Shown piece by piece: positions 35,356 to 43,863 of a DNA stretch of 64,000 nt; the stretch's first letter is position 1; every line of letters begins with the position of its first letter. This DNA comes from an uncultured Nocardioides sp. (GTDB lineage: Bacteria > Actinomycetota > Actinomycetes > Propionibacteriales > Nocardioidaceae). The position numbers and the translations under genes were made by a program. The stretch spans positions 1,116,001 through 1,180,000 of the forward strand of contig NZ_CANKZF010000001.1 in assembly GCF_947488515.1 (NCBI RefSeq), given 5' to 3'. The notes below the pieces were generated by a model, which saw only the letters and a program-made list of their open reading frames with translations, ran no database searches and was not told the DNA's origin.

Positions 35356-35974
35356 CGTCGACCCAGCGCTCCCCCACCGGGGTCGCCTGGGACCGCCCTC
35401 CCGTCGCTGCGGCCACGAGCTCGTCGAGCCGCTCCACTCCCTCCGGCGCGGCGGCGAGCAGCAGCCGCACGCGGGCGTCGTACGCCACGTCGAGCACCAC
35501 GACACCGCGCGACCGCAGCTCACCCTCGACCCGGCCCGCGTCGGCGTGGTCGAGGTCCAGGGCCAGCTCGGTGAGCAGCGAGCGGCGCAACGCCCCGGCC
35601 TCCGCCACCGCTCCGCGCACGGCGTCGCCGTAGGCCCGCACCAGGCCACCGGCCCCGAGCAACGTGCCGCCGAACCAGCGCGTCACCACGGCGGCGACGT
35701 CGCTCAACCCGGCGCCGCGCAGCACGTCGAGCATCGGCGCCCCGGCGGTGCCCGCCGGCTCGCCGTCGTCGGACGAGCGCTGGAGCGCACCGTCCGGGCC
35801 CAGCACGAACGCCGAGCAGTGGTGCCGGGCGTCAAAGTGCTCACGCCGCAGCGCGGCGACGAGCGCACGGGCGTCGTCCTCGGTCGCGACCCGGCGCAGC
35901 GTGCAGAGGAAGCGAGACCCGCGGTCCTCGACCTCGGCGGTCGCGTCGCGGGCGATGGTGACGTACGACGTCAC
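35345..35974 (-). CDS. YigZ/IMPACT-family protein
   Basis: A 209-residue UPF0029 protein with the N-terminal IMPACT domain (EVEDRGSRFLCTLRRV, then SDDGEPAGTAGAPML and VVTRWFGGTLLGAGGLVRAY) and a C-terminal ferredoxin-like domain. Family members touch ribosomes or translation control in yeast IMPACT; the bacterial role is unclear. The GTG at 35974 overlaps the YihY stop by 4 bp. Its 3' end overlaps the SEC-C gene on the other strand by 11 bp. Confidence 0.88.
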   Translation of the reverse strand: MTSYVTIARDATAEVEDRGSRFLCTLRRVATEDDARALVAALRREHFDARHHCSAFVLGPDGALQRSSDDGEPAGTAGAPMLDVLRGAGLSDVAAVVTRWFGGTLLGAGGLVRAYGDAVRGAVAEAGALRRSLLTELALDLDHADAGRVEGELRSRGVVVLDVAYDARVRLLLAAAPEGVERLDELVAAATGGRSQATPVGERWVDVTD

Positions 35975-37044
35975 GCCGGGCGTTGCGGCGACGGCTCGTC
36001 CGCAGGCTCGCTCGAGGGCTGGTCCGCCGATTCGCCGGGATGCTCGTCCGGGGGCTCGATGGCCCGCTCCGCCGGGCCTGGGTCCCAGCGCACCAGCACC
36101 TCCTCGAAGCCCTTGTGGCGCTGCATGCGGGCATAGAGGGCGTAGGCCTTGCGGTCGGCCTCGGTCAGCTGCACGTTGTCGGTGAACGGGGTGAGCAGCG
36201 CGCGCGGCCACAACCGGCGCGACAGGACCACGTTGATCTCGGTGGCCAGCACGGCCATGACGGCGCCGATGTAGAGGAAGCCGACCAGGCCGAGGACGAG
36301 CCCGAAGGTCTTGGTCATCGAGCTCGTGTTCACGAGCACGCGGTCGACGTAGGCCGCGCCGATGATCTGGAGCAGCTGCCACAGGATGGCCAGGGTGAAG
36401 CCGCCGGGCGCCGACCGCAGGAAGGAGTGCTGGCCGGTGGCTGCGAGGCGGAAGAGGTAGGTCAGCCCGGTGCCGACGACGAGCACCGTGAGCAACGGCA
36501 GCAGGGCGTTGAGCCCGCCCCCGATCATCTCGGTGAAGGCGTCGGTGGTGCTGGCGACCGTCGAGACGATCGTGACCGCGAGGAGCGACAGCCCGGCGGT
36601 CACGAGCAGCAGCAGCGTCTTGCCGCGCGCCTTGAGCGGGTTGGGACGGCTGTTGCGCGGCACCGACCACGCCACGTGCTGGGTGTTCTGCAGGGCCTGG
36701 CCGAGCCCCATCGCGCCGTAGAGGGCGGCGAGGGCACCGATCACGACACCGCTGACCGAGCCCTGCAGGCCCTCGGGCCGGCCCAGCTCGTCGCCGATGA
36801 TCGGGAACTGCGACAGCGCGGAGTTGAGGATGGACTCCTGCCACTGCGGCTCGCCGCGCAGGAGCAGTCCCAGGACCGAGGTGCCGATCAGCATCAGCGG
36901 GAAGATCGCGACGAACGCGTAGTAGGTCAGCGCCGCGGCGAGGTAGGGGCCCTGGTCGTCGAAGTACTTGTAGATGACGGCGATGGGGAAGCCCAGCACC
37001 GGGTGGCGCCTCTGGAACCCGTCGACTGCCGAGACCGCTCCCAC
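35971..37044 (-). CDS. YihY/BrkB-family membrane protein
   Basis: A 357-residue integral membrane protein with six main segments and the family string LAAALTYYAFVAIFPLMLIG near residues 35-54. The C-terminal 60 residues are acidic and proline-rich. The family has been linked to serum resistance and to phospholipid or peptidoglycan-precursor transport, without a firm function. The GTG at 37044 has TAGCCT 6 nt upstream. It is coupled to the YigZ gene by a GTGA overlap. Confidence 0.85.
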   Translation of the reverse strand: MGAVSAVDGFQRRHPVLGFPIAVIYKYFDDQGPYLAAALTYYAFVAIFPLMLIGTSVLGLLLRGEPQWQESILNSALSQFPIIGDELGRPEGLQGSVSGVVIGALAALYGAMGLGQALQNTQHVAWSVPRNSRPNPLKARGKTLLLLVTAGLSLLAVTIVSTVASTTDAFTEMIGGGLNALLPLLTVLVVGTGLTYLFRLAATGQHSFLRSAPGGFTLAILWQLLQIIGAAYVDRVLVNTSSMTKTFGLVLGLVGFLYIGAVMAVLATEINVVLSRRLWPRALLTPFTDNVQLTEADRKAYALYARMQRHKGFEEVLVRWDPGPAERAIEPPDEHPGESADQPSSEPADEPSPQRPA

Positions 37045-37050
37045 GAGGTG

Positions 37051-37056
37051 AGGCTA
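37051..37056 (-). promoter_or_regulatory. -10 box of the YihY-YigZ operon
   Basis: TAGCCT reads on the minus strand 6 nt before the GTG at 37044, at leaderless distance. Confidence 0.5.
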
Positions 37057-37059
37057 CCG

Positions 37060-37839
37060 TCACCACCAGCCGAGCAGGCCGCCGCCGAGCCGGATGACGA
37101 AGCCCGAGACCACGACGAGGAAGAACACCCGGACGAACCGAGCGCCGCGCGCCACGGCCAGCCGGGCGCCGAGGTAGCCGCCCGTCACGTTGGCCGCGGC
37201 CATCACCAGCCCGAGGTCCCAGATGACCGCGCCCTGCGGGATGAAGACGGCGAGGGCCGCCAGGTTGGTCGCCCAGTTGGCGAGCTTGGCCTTGGCGGAG
37301 GCCTCGAGGAAGTTGTAGCCGAGCAGGCCGACCAGCGCGAACACCAGGAACGACCCCGTCCCCGGCCCGATCGCGCCGTCGTAGAAGCCGATCGTCAGGC
37401 CGGTGATCACCACGACGGTGATGTGCTTGCCGCCCTGGAAGCGGAGGTTGGTGAGCTCGCCCACGCTCGGCTTGAACCACACGTAGCTGCCGACGAGCAC
37501 CAACACGACCAGGATGATCGGGTCGAAGGCGCTGCGCGGCAGCATCGAGGCGACGAGGGCTCCGCCCACCGACCCGAGGCCGGCGGCGAGCATCAGCGGC
37601 AGGAACGTGCGCGGGTCGGGGCGGACGCGCCGGACGTACGTCGAGGCGCTGATGGAGGTGCCGCAGAACGACGCCAGCTTGTTGGTCGCCGCGATCTGCA
37701 CCACCGACGCGCCCGGCAGGCCCAGCAGCAGCGCAGGCAGCTGGATCAGCCCGCCCCCGCCGACCACGGCGTCCACGAAGCCCGCGGCCACCGCCGCCAG
37801 CACGAGGAAGAGGATGACCTCCCCGGAGAGGTCACCCAT
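37060..37839 (-). CDS. TSUP/TauE-SafE family permease
   Basis: A 259-residue membrane protein with about eight segments and two internally similar halves, each with a Gly-rich loop (GFVDAVVGGGGLIQLPAL in the first, IGFYDGAIGPGTGSFLVFAL in the second). The family exports or imports sulfite, sulfonates or other C2 sulfur anions. With cbs just upstream, a sulfur-linked substrate fits, but this is inference. It lies 14 bp after the lipoprotein gene. Confidence 0.85.
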   Translation of the reverse strand: MGDLSGEVILFLVLAAVAAGFVDAVVGGGGLIQLPALLLGLPGASVVQIAATNKLASFCGTSISASTYVRRVRPDPRTFLPLMLAAGLGSVGGALVASMLPRSAFDPIILVVLVLVGSYVWFKPSVGELTNLRFQGGKHITVVVITGLTIGFYDGAIGPGTGSFLVFALVGLLGYNFLEASAKAKLANWATNLAALAVFIPQGAVIWDLGLVMAAANVTGGYLGARLAVARGARFVRVFFLVVVSGFVIRLGGGLLGWW

Positions 37840-37853
37840 GTCGGTGCCCCACG

Positions 37854-38300
37854 TCAGCTGGAGGTGTCTCGGCGGAACTCCTGGACGACGACTGCGTCGT
37901 AGTCCTCAGGCATCGTCGTGCTGAGGCCCGGGCAGATGAACTGCTGGGACTGGTCGGTGACCATCGTCGCGGCCGAGCAGCTGAGCGTCGCGATCGGCGA
38001 GCCGTCGGTGGAGAACACCATCTCGAAGAGCGCGGCCCGCTCCTCGTCGGAGGTGTTCTTGATCGTGCCCTTCACCTCGGGCGTGGTGACCTCCTCGAGG
38101 CCGGCCGACCGCTTGATGGCGTTGAGCTCCCACCCGTCCTCGACGTCGAAGCCGTTCCAGGAGAAGGCCTTGCCGACCTCGACCTCGACCGGGTCGGTGC
38201 TGGTGCTGGTGCTGGCGTCGTCGCTGCTGCAGGCCCCGAGGGCGCCGAGGCAGGCGAGGGCCACGAGGCCCGTGGCCAGGCGCGTCGTGGGGCGCCTCAC
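37854..38300 (-). CDS. Lipoprotein of unknown function
   Basis: A 148-residue protein with a lipobox (LGALGAC) at about residues 18-24 and a Ser/Thr-rich linker after the cysteine. The mature domain is beta-rich with two cysteines (LSCSA and FICPG) that may form a disulfide. The GTG at 38300 overlaps the cbs stop by 4 bp, so it is coupled to cbs and followed by the TauE-type gene. Confidence 0.8.
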   Translation of the reverse strand: MRRPTTRLATGLVALACLGALGACSSDDASTSTSTDPVEVEVGKAFSWNGFDVEDGWELNAIKRSAGLEEVTTPEVKGTIKNTSDEERAALFEMVFSTDGSPIATLSCSAATMVTDQSQQFICPGLSTTMPEDYDAVVVQEFRRDTSS

Positions 38301-39691
38301 GAGGCGGCCACGAAGGTGAGCAGGTCCTGCCGGGTCAGCACGCCGATGGGCTTGCCGTCCTCCTGGACCAGCACCGCGTCGGCGTGCTCGAGCAGCGACA
38401 CCGCGTCGGCCGCGGCCTCGGTCGACCCGATCGTGGGCAGCGCCTCGGACATGTGGTCCTCGACCTGGTCGGTCAGCTTGGCGTGGCCGGCGAAGAGCGC
38501 GTCGAGGAGCGTGCGCTCGGACACCGAGCCCGCGACCTCGGCGGCCACGATCGGGGGCTCGGCACGGACGACCGGCATCTGGCTGACGCCGTACTCCTGG
38601 AGGATGTGGACGGCCTCCGCGATCGTCTCGCCTGGGTGGGTGTGCACGAGGTCGGGCAGCTGGCCGGACTTGCCGCGCAGCACCTCGCCGACGGTGCGGT
38701 GGTCGGCCTGCGCGCCGGTGGCGAAGCCGTACTGGCCGAGCCACTCGTCGTTGAAGACCTTGGTGAGGTAGCCGCGCCCGGAGTCGGGCAGCAGGACGAC
38801 GACGACGGCGTCCGAGCGTCCCTCGGCGGCGAGCTCGTGGGCGACCTGGCGGGCGGCGTAGGCCGCCATGCCCGCGGAGCCGCCGACCAGCATGGCCTCC
38901 TCGCGCGCGAGGCGGCGGGTGAAGGCGAAGGAGTCGGCGTCGGAGACCTCGATGACGCGGTCGGCCACCGACCGGTCGTAGGTCTCGGGCCAGAAGTCCT
39001 CACCGACGCCCTCGACGAGGTAGGGCCGGCCGGACCCGCCGGAGTAGACCGAGCCGGCGGGGTCGGCGCCGATGACCTGGACGTCGGGGTTCTGCTCCTT
39101 GAGGTAGCGCCCGACACCGCTGATCGTGCCGCCGGTGCCCATGCCCGTGACGAAGTGGGTGATCTTCCCCTCGGTCTGCTCCCAGATCTCCGGACCAGTG
39201 GTCTCGTAGTGGGAGCGGGGGTTGTGCGGGTTGGAGTACTGGTCGGGCTTCCACGCGCCGGGCTCCTTGGAGAGCCGGTCGCTGACGTTGTAGTAGGAGT
39301 CCGGGTGCTCCGGCGCGACGGCCGTCGGGCAGACCACGACCTCGGCGCCGTAGGCCTTCAGCACGTTGCGCTTGTCCTCGCTGACCTTGTCGGGGCAGAC
39401 GAAGACGCACTTGTAGCCCTTCTGCTGGGCCACCATCGCCAGGCCGACACCGGTGTTGCCGGAGGTCGGCTCCACGATCGTGCCGCCGGGCTGGAGCTCG
39501 CCGGACGCCTCCGCAGCCTCGATCATCCGGCTGGCGATGCGGTCCTTCACCGACCCGCCGGGGTTCAGGTACTCCACCTTCGCCAGCACCAGCGGGGCGT
39601 CTGCGCCACCGTCGGGGAGGTCGAGGGTCCGGCTGAGCCGGACGAGCGGGGTGTTGCCGATCAGGTCGAGGAGCGAGTTCACGTACTGCAC
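38297..39691 (-). CDS. cbs: Cystathionine beta-synthase
   Basis: A 464-residue PLP enzyme with two C-terminal CBS domains (about residues 335-464). It condenses serine and homocysteine to cystathionine in reverse transsulfuration. The PLP lysine is K49 in GGSVKDR, followed by the phosphate loop in GTGGTISGVG. Length and domain plan match Rv1077. An O-acetylserine sulfhydrylase is unlikely because of the CBS domains. The GTG at 39691 has TAGATT 6 nt upstream and divergent from the esterase gene. Confidence 0.92.
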   Translation of the reverse strand: MQYVNSLLDLIGNTPLVRLSRTLDLPDGGADAPLVLAKVEYLNPGGSVKDRIASRMIEAAEASGELQPGGTIVEPTSGNTGVGLAMVAQQKGYKCVFVCPDKVSEDKRNVLKAYGAEVVVCPTAVAPEHPDSYYNVSDRLSKEPGAWKPDQYSNPHNPRSHYETTGPEIWEQTEGKITHFVTGMGTGGTISGVGRYLKEQNPDVQVIGADPAGSVYSGGSGRPYLVEGVGEDFWPETYDRSVADRVIEVSDADSFAFTRRLAREEAMLVGGSAGMAAYAARQVAHELAAEGRSDAVVVVLLPDSGRGYLTKVFNDEWLGQYGFATGAQADHRTVGEVLRGKSGQLPDLVHTHPGETIAEAVHILQEYGVSQMPVVRAEPPIVAAEVAGSVSERTLLDALFAGHAKLTDQVEDHMSEALPTIGSTEAAADAVSLLEHADAVLVQEDGKPIGVLTRQDLLTFVAAS

Positions 39692-39752
39692 CCGGCCAAT
39701 CTAGCCGTCCACCCGTCCGTAGCCGTCACTGCCGGTTGCGTAGCATCGGGGC
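39692..39752. promoter_or_regulatory. Divergent leaderless-type promoters of cbs and the SGNH gene
   Basis: TAGATT on the minus strand is 6 nt from the cbs GTG and TAGCAT on the plus strand (39741-39746) is 6 nt from the GTG at 39753. Both promoters lie in a 61-bp gap. Confidence 0.55.
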
Positions 39753-40802
39753 GTGGGGGCAACAGGAGCAGCACGCAAGCTGGCATCGGCCGCGGCCCTG
39801 GGCGGCGGCGGGCTCTCCGTGCTGGGCGCCGGGCTCTACGGCGTCCTGGTCGCCGAGGCGAAGATCGCCCGGCGGCTGATCGGCAACGCGAACGACGTAC
39901 CCCCGCAGGCGACGGGCTGGTACGGCCGCGGCCGGCCGGGCCCCGCGATCCGCATCGCCCTGCTCGGCGACTCCAGCGCGGCCGGCTACGGCGTGGACCG
40001 CGTCGAGGAGACGACCGGAGCCCACCTCGCCACGGGAGTCGCCGCGCAGGCCGACCGCCGGGTGCACCTGCGGTCGTTCGCCGTGGTCGGGGCGCAGTCG
40101 AGCGCGCTGGCCGAGCAGGTCGACGCCGCCCTCGGCACCCACCCCGACCTCGCCGTCGTGCTGATCGGCGCCAACGACGTCACCCACAGCGTGCTGCCGT
40201 CCGCGTCGGTGCGCCACCTCGCCGAGGGCGTACGACGCCTGCGCGAGCAGGACGTCGCCGTCATCGTCGGCACCTGCCCTGACCTCGGCACCATCCGGCC
40301 CATCCCGCAGCCGCTCAAGCAGGTGGCGCGCGAGTGGTCACGCCGCCTGGCGGCCGCGCAGACCATCACCGTCGTCGAGAACGGCGGCCGCTCGGTCTCC
40401 CTCGGCGACATCCTCGGCCCCGAGTTCGACGCCGCCCCGGCGGTGCTGTTCGGCCCGGACCGCTTCCACCCCTCTGCCGACGGCTACAAGCAGCTCGCGT
40501 CGGTGCTGATCCCCTCCTGCCTCGCCGCCCTCGACCTGCTGCCCGACGACGAGGCGCTGCCCGAGCCGCGCCGCCGCGAGGGCATCCTCCCTGTCGCGGC
40601 CGCAGCGGTGCGCGCCGCTCGTACTCCCGGCACCGAGGTCGACGGCACCGAGGTCGGCGGCACCCAGCGCGGCCTCCGTGGCCGCTGGGTCGAGCTCCGC
40701 CACCGCCGTCGCCGTCCCTCGACCGACGCCGAGTCGCCGGGCGAGCACGAGGACGCCGTCGAGGACCCGTCGGCCGACTCGGCCTCCGCGGGCGGTGCCT
40801 GA
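39753..40802 (+). CDS. SGNH/GDSL esterase-like hydrolase
   Basis: A 349-residue protein with an N-terminal hydrophobic anchor (about residues 12-37) and an SGNH fold: block I IALLGDSSAAGYG (Ser about residue 72), block III VVLIGANDVTH, block V DRFHPSADGY with Asp and His. It resembles the exported Rv1075c esterase. The C-terminal 60 residues are low-complexity, acidic and arginine-rich. It probably acts on an acyl ester at the membrane; the substrate is unknown. Confidence 0.85.
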   Translation: MGATGAARKLASAAALGGGGLSVLGAGLYGVLVAEAKIARRLIGNANDVPPQATGWYGRGRPGPAIRIALLGDSSAAGYGVDRVEETTGAHLATGVAAQADRRVHLRSFAVVGAQSSALAEQVDAALGTHPDLAVVLIGANDVTHSVLPSASVRHLAEGVRRLREQDVAVIVGTCPDLGTIRPIPQPLKQVAREWSRRLAAAQTITVVENGGRSVSLGDILGPEFDAAPAVLFGPDRFHPSADGYKQLASVLIPSCLAALDLLPDDEALPEPRRREGILPVAAAAVRAARTPGTEVDGTEVGGTQRGLRGRWVELRHRRRRPSTDAESPGEHEDAVEDPSADSASAGGA

Positions 40803-40842
40803 GCGACACTCCCGGCGCGCGGAACGTGGGTGGGCGACCGCT
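40801..40842. repeat. Part-copy of the 54-bp palindromic repeat
   Basis: The segment matches the right part of the 2889-2942 element, with GACACTCCCGGCGCGCGG in place of GACATTCCGGGCGCCCGG and ending in GACCGCTC. It lies directly after the SGNH stop. Confidence 0.6.
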
Positions 40843-40858
40843 CCCCCGACATGCCGAC

Positions 40859-40887
40859 GGCCCGCCCGAGCTGAGCTCGAGCGGGCC
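40859..40887. terminator. Hairpin between convergent SGNH and Bax-inhibitor genes
   Basis: GGCCCGC (40859-40865) pairs with GCGGGCC (40881-40887), and the inner CGAGCT/AGCTCG extends the stem with one mismatch. The position fits a two-way terminator. Confidence 0.6.
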
Positions 40888-40915
40888 GGCGGAGTGGATC
40901 AGCTGATCAGCTGGA

Positions 40916-41767
40916 TCAGTCGCCACGCATGATCGCGAGGATCCGGAGCAGGTTGGTGTAGATCCAGACGAGGCTCACGGTGAGGCCGAAGGCCGCACGC
41001 CACGACTCGCGCTCGGGGAGGCCGGCGGCGACGCCGTTCTCGACGAAGTCGAAGTCGAGGATCAGCATGAACACGCCGAGCACGAGGCCGGCAAGGGCGA
41101 AGAGGAAGCCGATCGGGCCGCTGCCGTAGAGCGGCGACTGGATGCCGAAGAAGCTCAGCACCAGCGACAGCAGGCCGAGGCCCACCATGCCGAACATGCC
41201 GGCGATGACGCCGCGGCGGAACTTGTCGCCGACCTTGATGTCGAGGAACTTGTAGGCGGCGAGCGTGCCGATGAAGGCGGCGAACGTGCCGAGGACCGCG
41301 CTCATCACGATGCCGGGGTACTGCGCCTCGAACAGCGCGCTGATCGCACCGAGCGCCACGCCCTCGGCGAGCGCGAACGCCATCACCAGGGCCGGGCTGA
41401 TGACCCGCTTGAACGAGTTGACCAGCGACAGCAGGAAGGCGCCGCCGGCACCCAGCATGGACAGCAGGTAGACCTGTCCGAGGTCTGCGTTGCTCGAGAC
41501 GTCACCGATCCACCACCAGGTGGCGAACGCGGCGACGAAGACGAGCGCGACCGAGATGGCTGTCTTCTGGACGACCAAGTCGACCGTCATCCGGCCCTGG
41601 TCCACCTGGCCGGGCGTACCGGTGCCCCAGGTCGAGGGGTCGGTGCCGGCGTCGCCGTAACCGGGGTAGGACGAGCCGCCGGCGGCGTAGGTCTGGTTGC
41701 CGTAGGAGTTGGAGGAGGCTCGGTTGAACTCCTCGGAACGGGCGAAGACGGGGTTGTTGCTTTTCAT
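40916..41767 (-). CDS. Bax inhibitor-1/YccA-family membrane protein
   Basis: A 283-residue protein with a 60-residue Ser/Gly/Tyr-rich cytoplasmic start and seven membrane segments. The family string FALAEGVALGAISALFE and the C-terminal LDFDFVENGV place it in the BI-1/YccA family, whose members affect membrane proteases and possibly ion leak. The ATG at 41767 has AAGGAGAG upstream. A TAGAGT -10-like box lies at 41851-41846, giving a leader of about 70 nt. Confidence 0.88.
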   Translation of the reverse strand: MKSNNPVFARSEEFNRASSNSYGNQTYAAGGSSYPGYGDAGTDPSTWGTGTPGQVDQGRMTVDLVVQKTAISVALVFVAAFATWWWIGDVSSNADLGQVYLLSMLGAGGAFLLSLVNSFKRVISPALVMAFALAEGVALGAISALFEAQYPGIVMSAVLGTFAAFIGTLAAYKFLDIKVGDKFRRGVIAGMFGMVGLGLLSLVLSFFGIQSPLYGSGPIGFLFALAGLVLGVFMLILDFDFVENGVAAGLPERESWRAAFGLTVSLVWIYTNLLRILAIMRGD

Positions 41768-41845
41768 GGTCTCTCCTTGGAGGCCGCCTCCGGAGGTTCC
41801 GGAGGGTCGACGTCGTCGCGGTGACGACGCCTGTCGTGTCACCTC

Positions 41846-41851
41846 ACTCTA
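41846..41851 (-). promoter_or_regulatory. -10 box of the BI-1 gene
   Basis: TAGAGT reads on the minus strand about 80 bp before the ATG at 41767, which has its own ribosome site. Confidence 0.4.
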
Positions 41852-41912
41852 GCCGGGGTGACATGTGTTCAAACGTGGGCGGAGGGCGCGCTGTTCCCGT
41901 CACAGGAACTTC

Positions 41913-43181
41913 TCAGGATGCGCCCCGCAGCTCGCACCCGACCAGCTCCTCCCCGCGGCAGCGGTCCACGCCGCGACCGCCGACGACCCGGTCCCGTCCC
42001 CCGCCGCCCAGCAGCACGTCGTCCCACGCGGACCCGATGAGGACGTCGTCGCCCGCGCGGCCGCGTGCGGTGTACGCCGCCCCACCGCCGACGCGGTCGT
42101 CCCCCCGGGTGCCGAGGTAGGTCCAGCGTCCGGCGTTGTGCGGCATGGTGATCTCCTCGACGGACGCCACGACGGCTCGGGTGCGCCTGCCGTGGGCGTG
42201 GCGTACACGGAACACCTCCCGACGGTGGTCCATGACACCGCGGGTGCGGCCGAAGCTGCCGATCACGGCGAGCGCGACGTGGTCGCGACCCGTGCCTCCG
42301 GTGACCGTGTGCCGTCCGCCGGTCAGGTAGACGTCGATCTCGTCCCTCCCGGGGCCACCGTCGACCGTGGCCGGTCCGCCCGCCTTGCGCATGTCGTCGG
42401 CGCCGTCGCCGCCGAGCAGGACGTCCGTGCCGCCGGTGGAGTCGACGAAGTCCGCACCGGGACCGCCGTCGAAGTGGTCGTCCGCGTTCTCACCGCGTGC
42501 CGGGGAGTACTCGTCCCAGGCGTTCATCACGAGGTCGTCCCCGCCGCGGCCCTCGATCCAGTCCCCGCCGCCCTGGCCGACGAGGTGGTCGTTCCACTCG
42601 GTGCCGAGGATGCGGTCGGCGTGCACCGAGCCGAGCACCTCCACCGCCGGACCCTCGGCAGCCGCCGGCGCCGGTACGACGACCACGTCGGTGCCCTCGC
42701 CGACGGCGGTCCCGGCGACGAGGTCGAGCGTGACGCCCGCGGCCGCGTCGGTGAGGTCGAGGGTGTCACCCGAGTTGTAGCCGCCCGCGACGAACGTGTT
42801 GGCGCCCAGGTCGACGAGGTCGTCGCCCGGCCCGGGCACGAGGGTGTCGCCGGACGGCTCGGGCGCCGCCTCGAACCGCGGCACCAGCCCGTTGTCGCCG
42901 CCGAACATCCGGTCCGAGCCCGGGCCGCCGGTCACCACATCGGCGCCCGCGTCGCCGCACAGGACGTCGTTCCCGCCGCCGCCGTCGATCGTGTCCTGGC
43001 CGCCGAGGCCGGCGATCACGTCGTCCCCGGGTGTGCCGGTGAGCTCGTCGTCCCGGTCGGTCCCCACGATCGTGGCCGCGCGCCCGTCACAGGTGGCCGC
43101 AGCCGCGGTGCCGGTCGCCGGCCCGGGTGCGAGGACCGTCGCCGCCAGGCAGGTGGCCGCGGCCAGTCGTCGTACGCGCAT
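41913..43181 (-). CDS. Secreted RTX-like calcium-binding repeat protein
   Basis: A 422-residue protein with a signal peptide (about residues 1-29) and several clusters of GGxGxDxxx nonapeptide-like units (GGQDTIDGGGGNDVLCGDAGAD, GGDGADDM-type stretches and GGGGRDRVVGGRG near the end). In RTX proteins these form calcium-bound beta rolls, here probably exported by Sec because of the signal peptide. No catalytic or toxin domain is seen. The ATG is 22 bp from the tRNA gene. Confidence 0.8.
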   Translation of the reverse strand: MRVRRLAAATCLAATVLAPGPATGTAAAATCDGRAATIVGTDRDDELTGTPGDDVIAGLGGQDTIDGGGGNDVLCGDAGADVVTGGPGSDRMFGGDNGLVPRFEAAPEPSGDTLVPGPGDDLVDLGANTFVAGGYNSGDTLDLTDAAAGVTLDLVAGTAVGEGTDVVVVPAPAAAEGPAVEVLGSVHADRILGTEWNDHLVGQGGGDWIEGRGGDDLVMNAWDEYSPARGENADDHFDGGPGADFVDSTGGTDVLLGGDGADDMRKAGGPATVDGGPGRDEIDVYLTGGRHTVTGGTGRDHVALAVIGSFGRTRGVMDHRREVFRVRHAHGRRTRAVVASVEEITMPHNAGRWTYLGTRGDDRVGGGAAYTARGRAGDDVLIGSAWDDVLLGGGGRDRVVGGRGVDRCRGEELVGCELRGAS

Positions 43182-43203
43182 CGTCGTCCCCCTTGCTCGA
43201 GAG

Positions 43204-43277
43204 TGCCCCGGCTGGGGTTCGAACCCAGACTGTGCGGTTTTTAAGACCGCTTCCTCTACCGGTTGGGATACCGGGGC
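43204..43277 (-). tRNA. tRNA with UAA anticodon (Leu), class I fold
   Basis: Minus-strand cloverleaf: acceptor GCCCCGG/CCGGGGC (7 bp), T arm CTGGG-TTCGAAC-CCCAG, anticodon stem GCGGT/ACCGC with loop CTTAAAA. The anticodon reads UAA, which decodes the leucine codon UUA. The variable loop is only five nt (ACAGT), so the molecule is class I although bacterial tRNA-Leu normally has a long variable arm. The D stem is weak (about 3 bp). The discriminator base is A, which fits leucine. CCA is not encoded. Confidence 0.8.
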
Positions 43278-43295
43278 AGCGACCTGGGAGCCAGG

Positions 43296-43853
43296 TCAGA
43301 GGTACGTCTTGCGAGCGTAGACGGCGTGCGCGCCGGCCGCCCGGTCGAGGAAGAGCAGCCCGTCGCAGTGGTCGATCTCGTGCTGCAGCGCCCGCGCCTC
43401 GAAGGCCACGGCCTCGAGCTCGACCTCCTCGCCGGTGCCGGGCAGCTGGCCGCGTACGACGACGCGGCTGGGGCGCTTCACGTCACCGGTGAAGTCGGGG
43501 ACGGACATGCAGCCCTCGCGCGCCTTCTCGTTGCGGCTGCCGGAGACGACCTCGGCGTTGCACAGCACGAAGGTGCCGTGGTGGTCGCGGGCCTTGGGGT
43601 GCTCGGACACGTCGACGCAGAACACCTTGGCGCCCACCCCGACCTGGGGCGCGGCGAGCCCGACGCAGCCCGGTGAGACGCGCATGGTGGCGACGAGGTC
43701 GGCGGCGAGGCGTACGACGTCGGGCGAGGTCGGGTCGACCGTCTGGCCGGGCGTCGACAGGACGGCGGCAGGGGCGCGGACGACCTCGCGCAGCTCCCCG
43801 GCCATGCCGAGGTCGGTCTCGGTCCACTCCAGGACCCGGGGGTTGAGGCTCAT
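43296..43853 (-). CDS. def: Peptide deformylase
   Basis: A 185-residue metalloenzyme that removes the formyl group from new proteins. All three motifs are present: GLAAPQVG, EGCMSVP (normally EGCLSVP) and QHEIDHCDG with the two metal histidines and catalytic glutamate. It lies 10 bp after the ACT-protein gene on the same strand and 18 bp before the tRNA gene on that strand. Confidence 0.93.
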   Translation of the reverse strand: MSLNPRVLEWTETDLGMAGELREVVRAPAAVLSTPGQTVDPTSPDVVRLAADLVATMRVSPGCVGLAAPQVGVGAKVFCVDVSEHPKARDHHGTFVLCNAEVVSGSRNEKAREGCMSVPDFTGDVKRPSRVVVRGQLPGTGEEVELEAVAFEARALQHEIDHCDGLLFLDRAAGAHAVYARKTYL

Positions 43854-43863
43854 CCGCGCGCGC

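Noticed and set aside
35345..37480. A 711-codon minus-strand open frame
   Set aside because: Its upstream part reads YihY and TauE DNA out of frame; the true YigZ starts at 35974.
38384..40282. A 632-codon plus-strand open frame
   Set aside because: It is antisense to cbs and then out of frame in the SGNH gene.
43204..43277. tRNA-linked integration site
   Set aside because: No integrase, att-like direct repeat or phage gene is found on either side.
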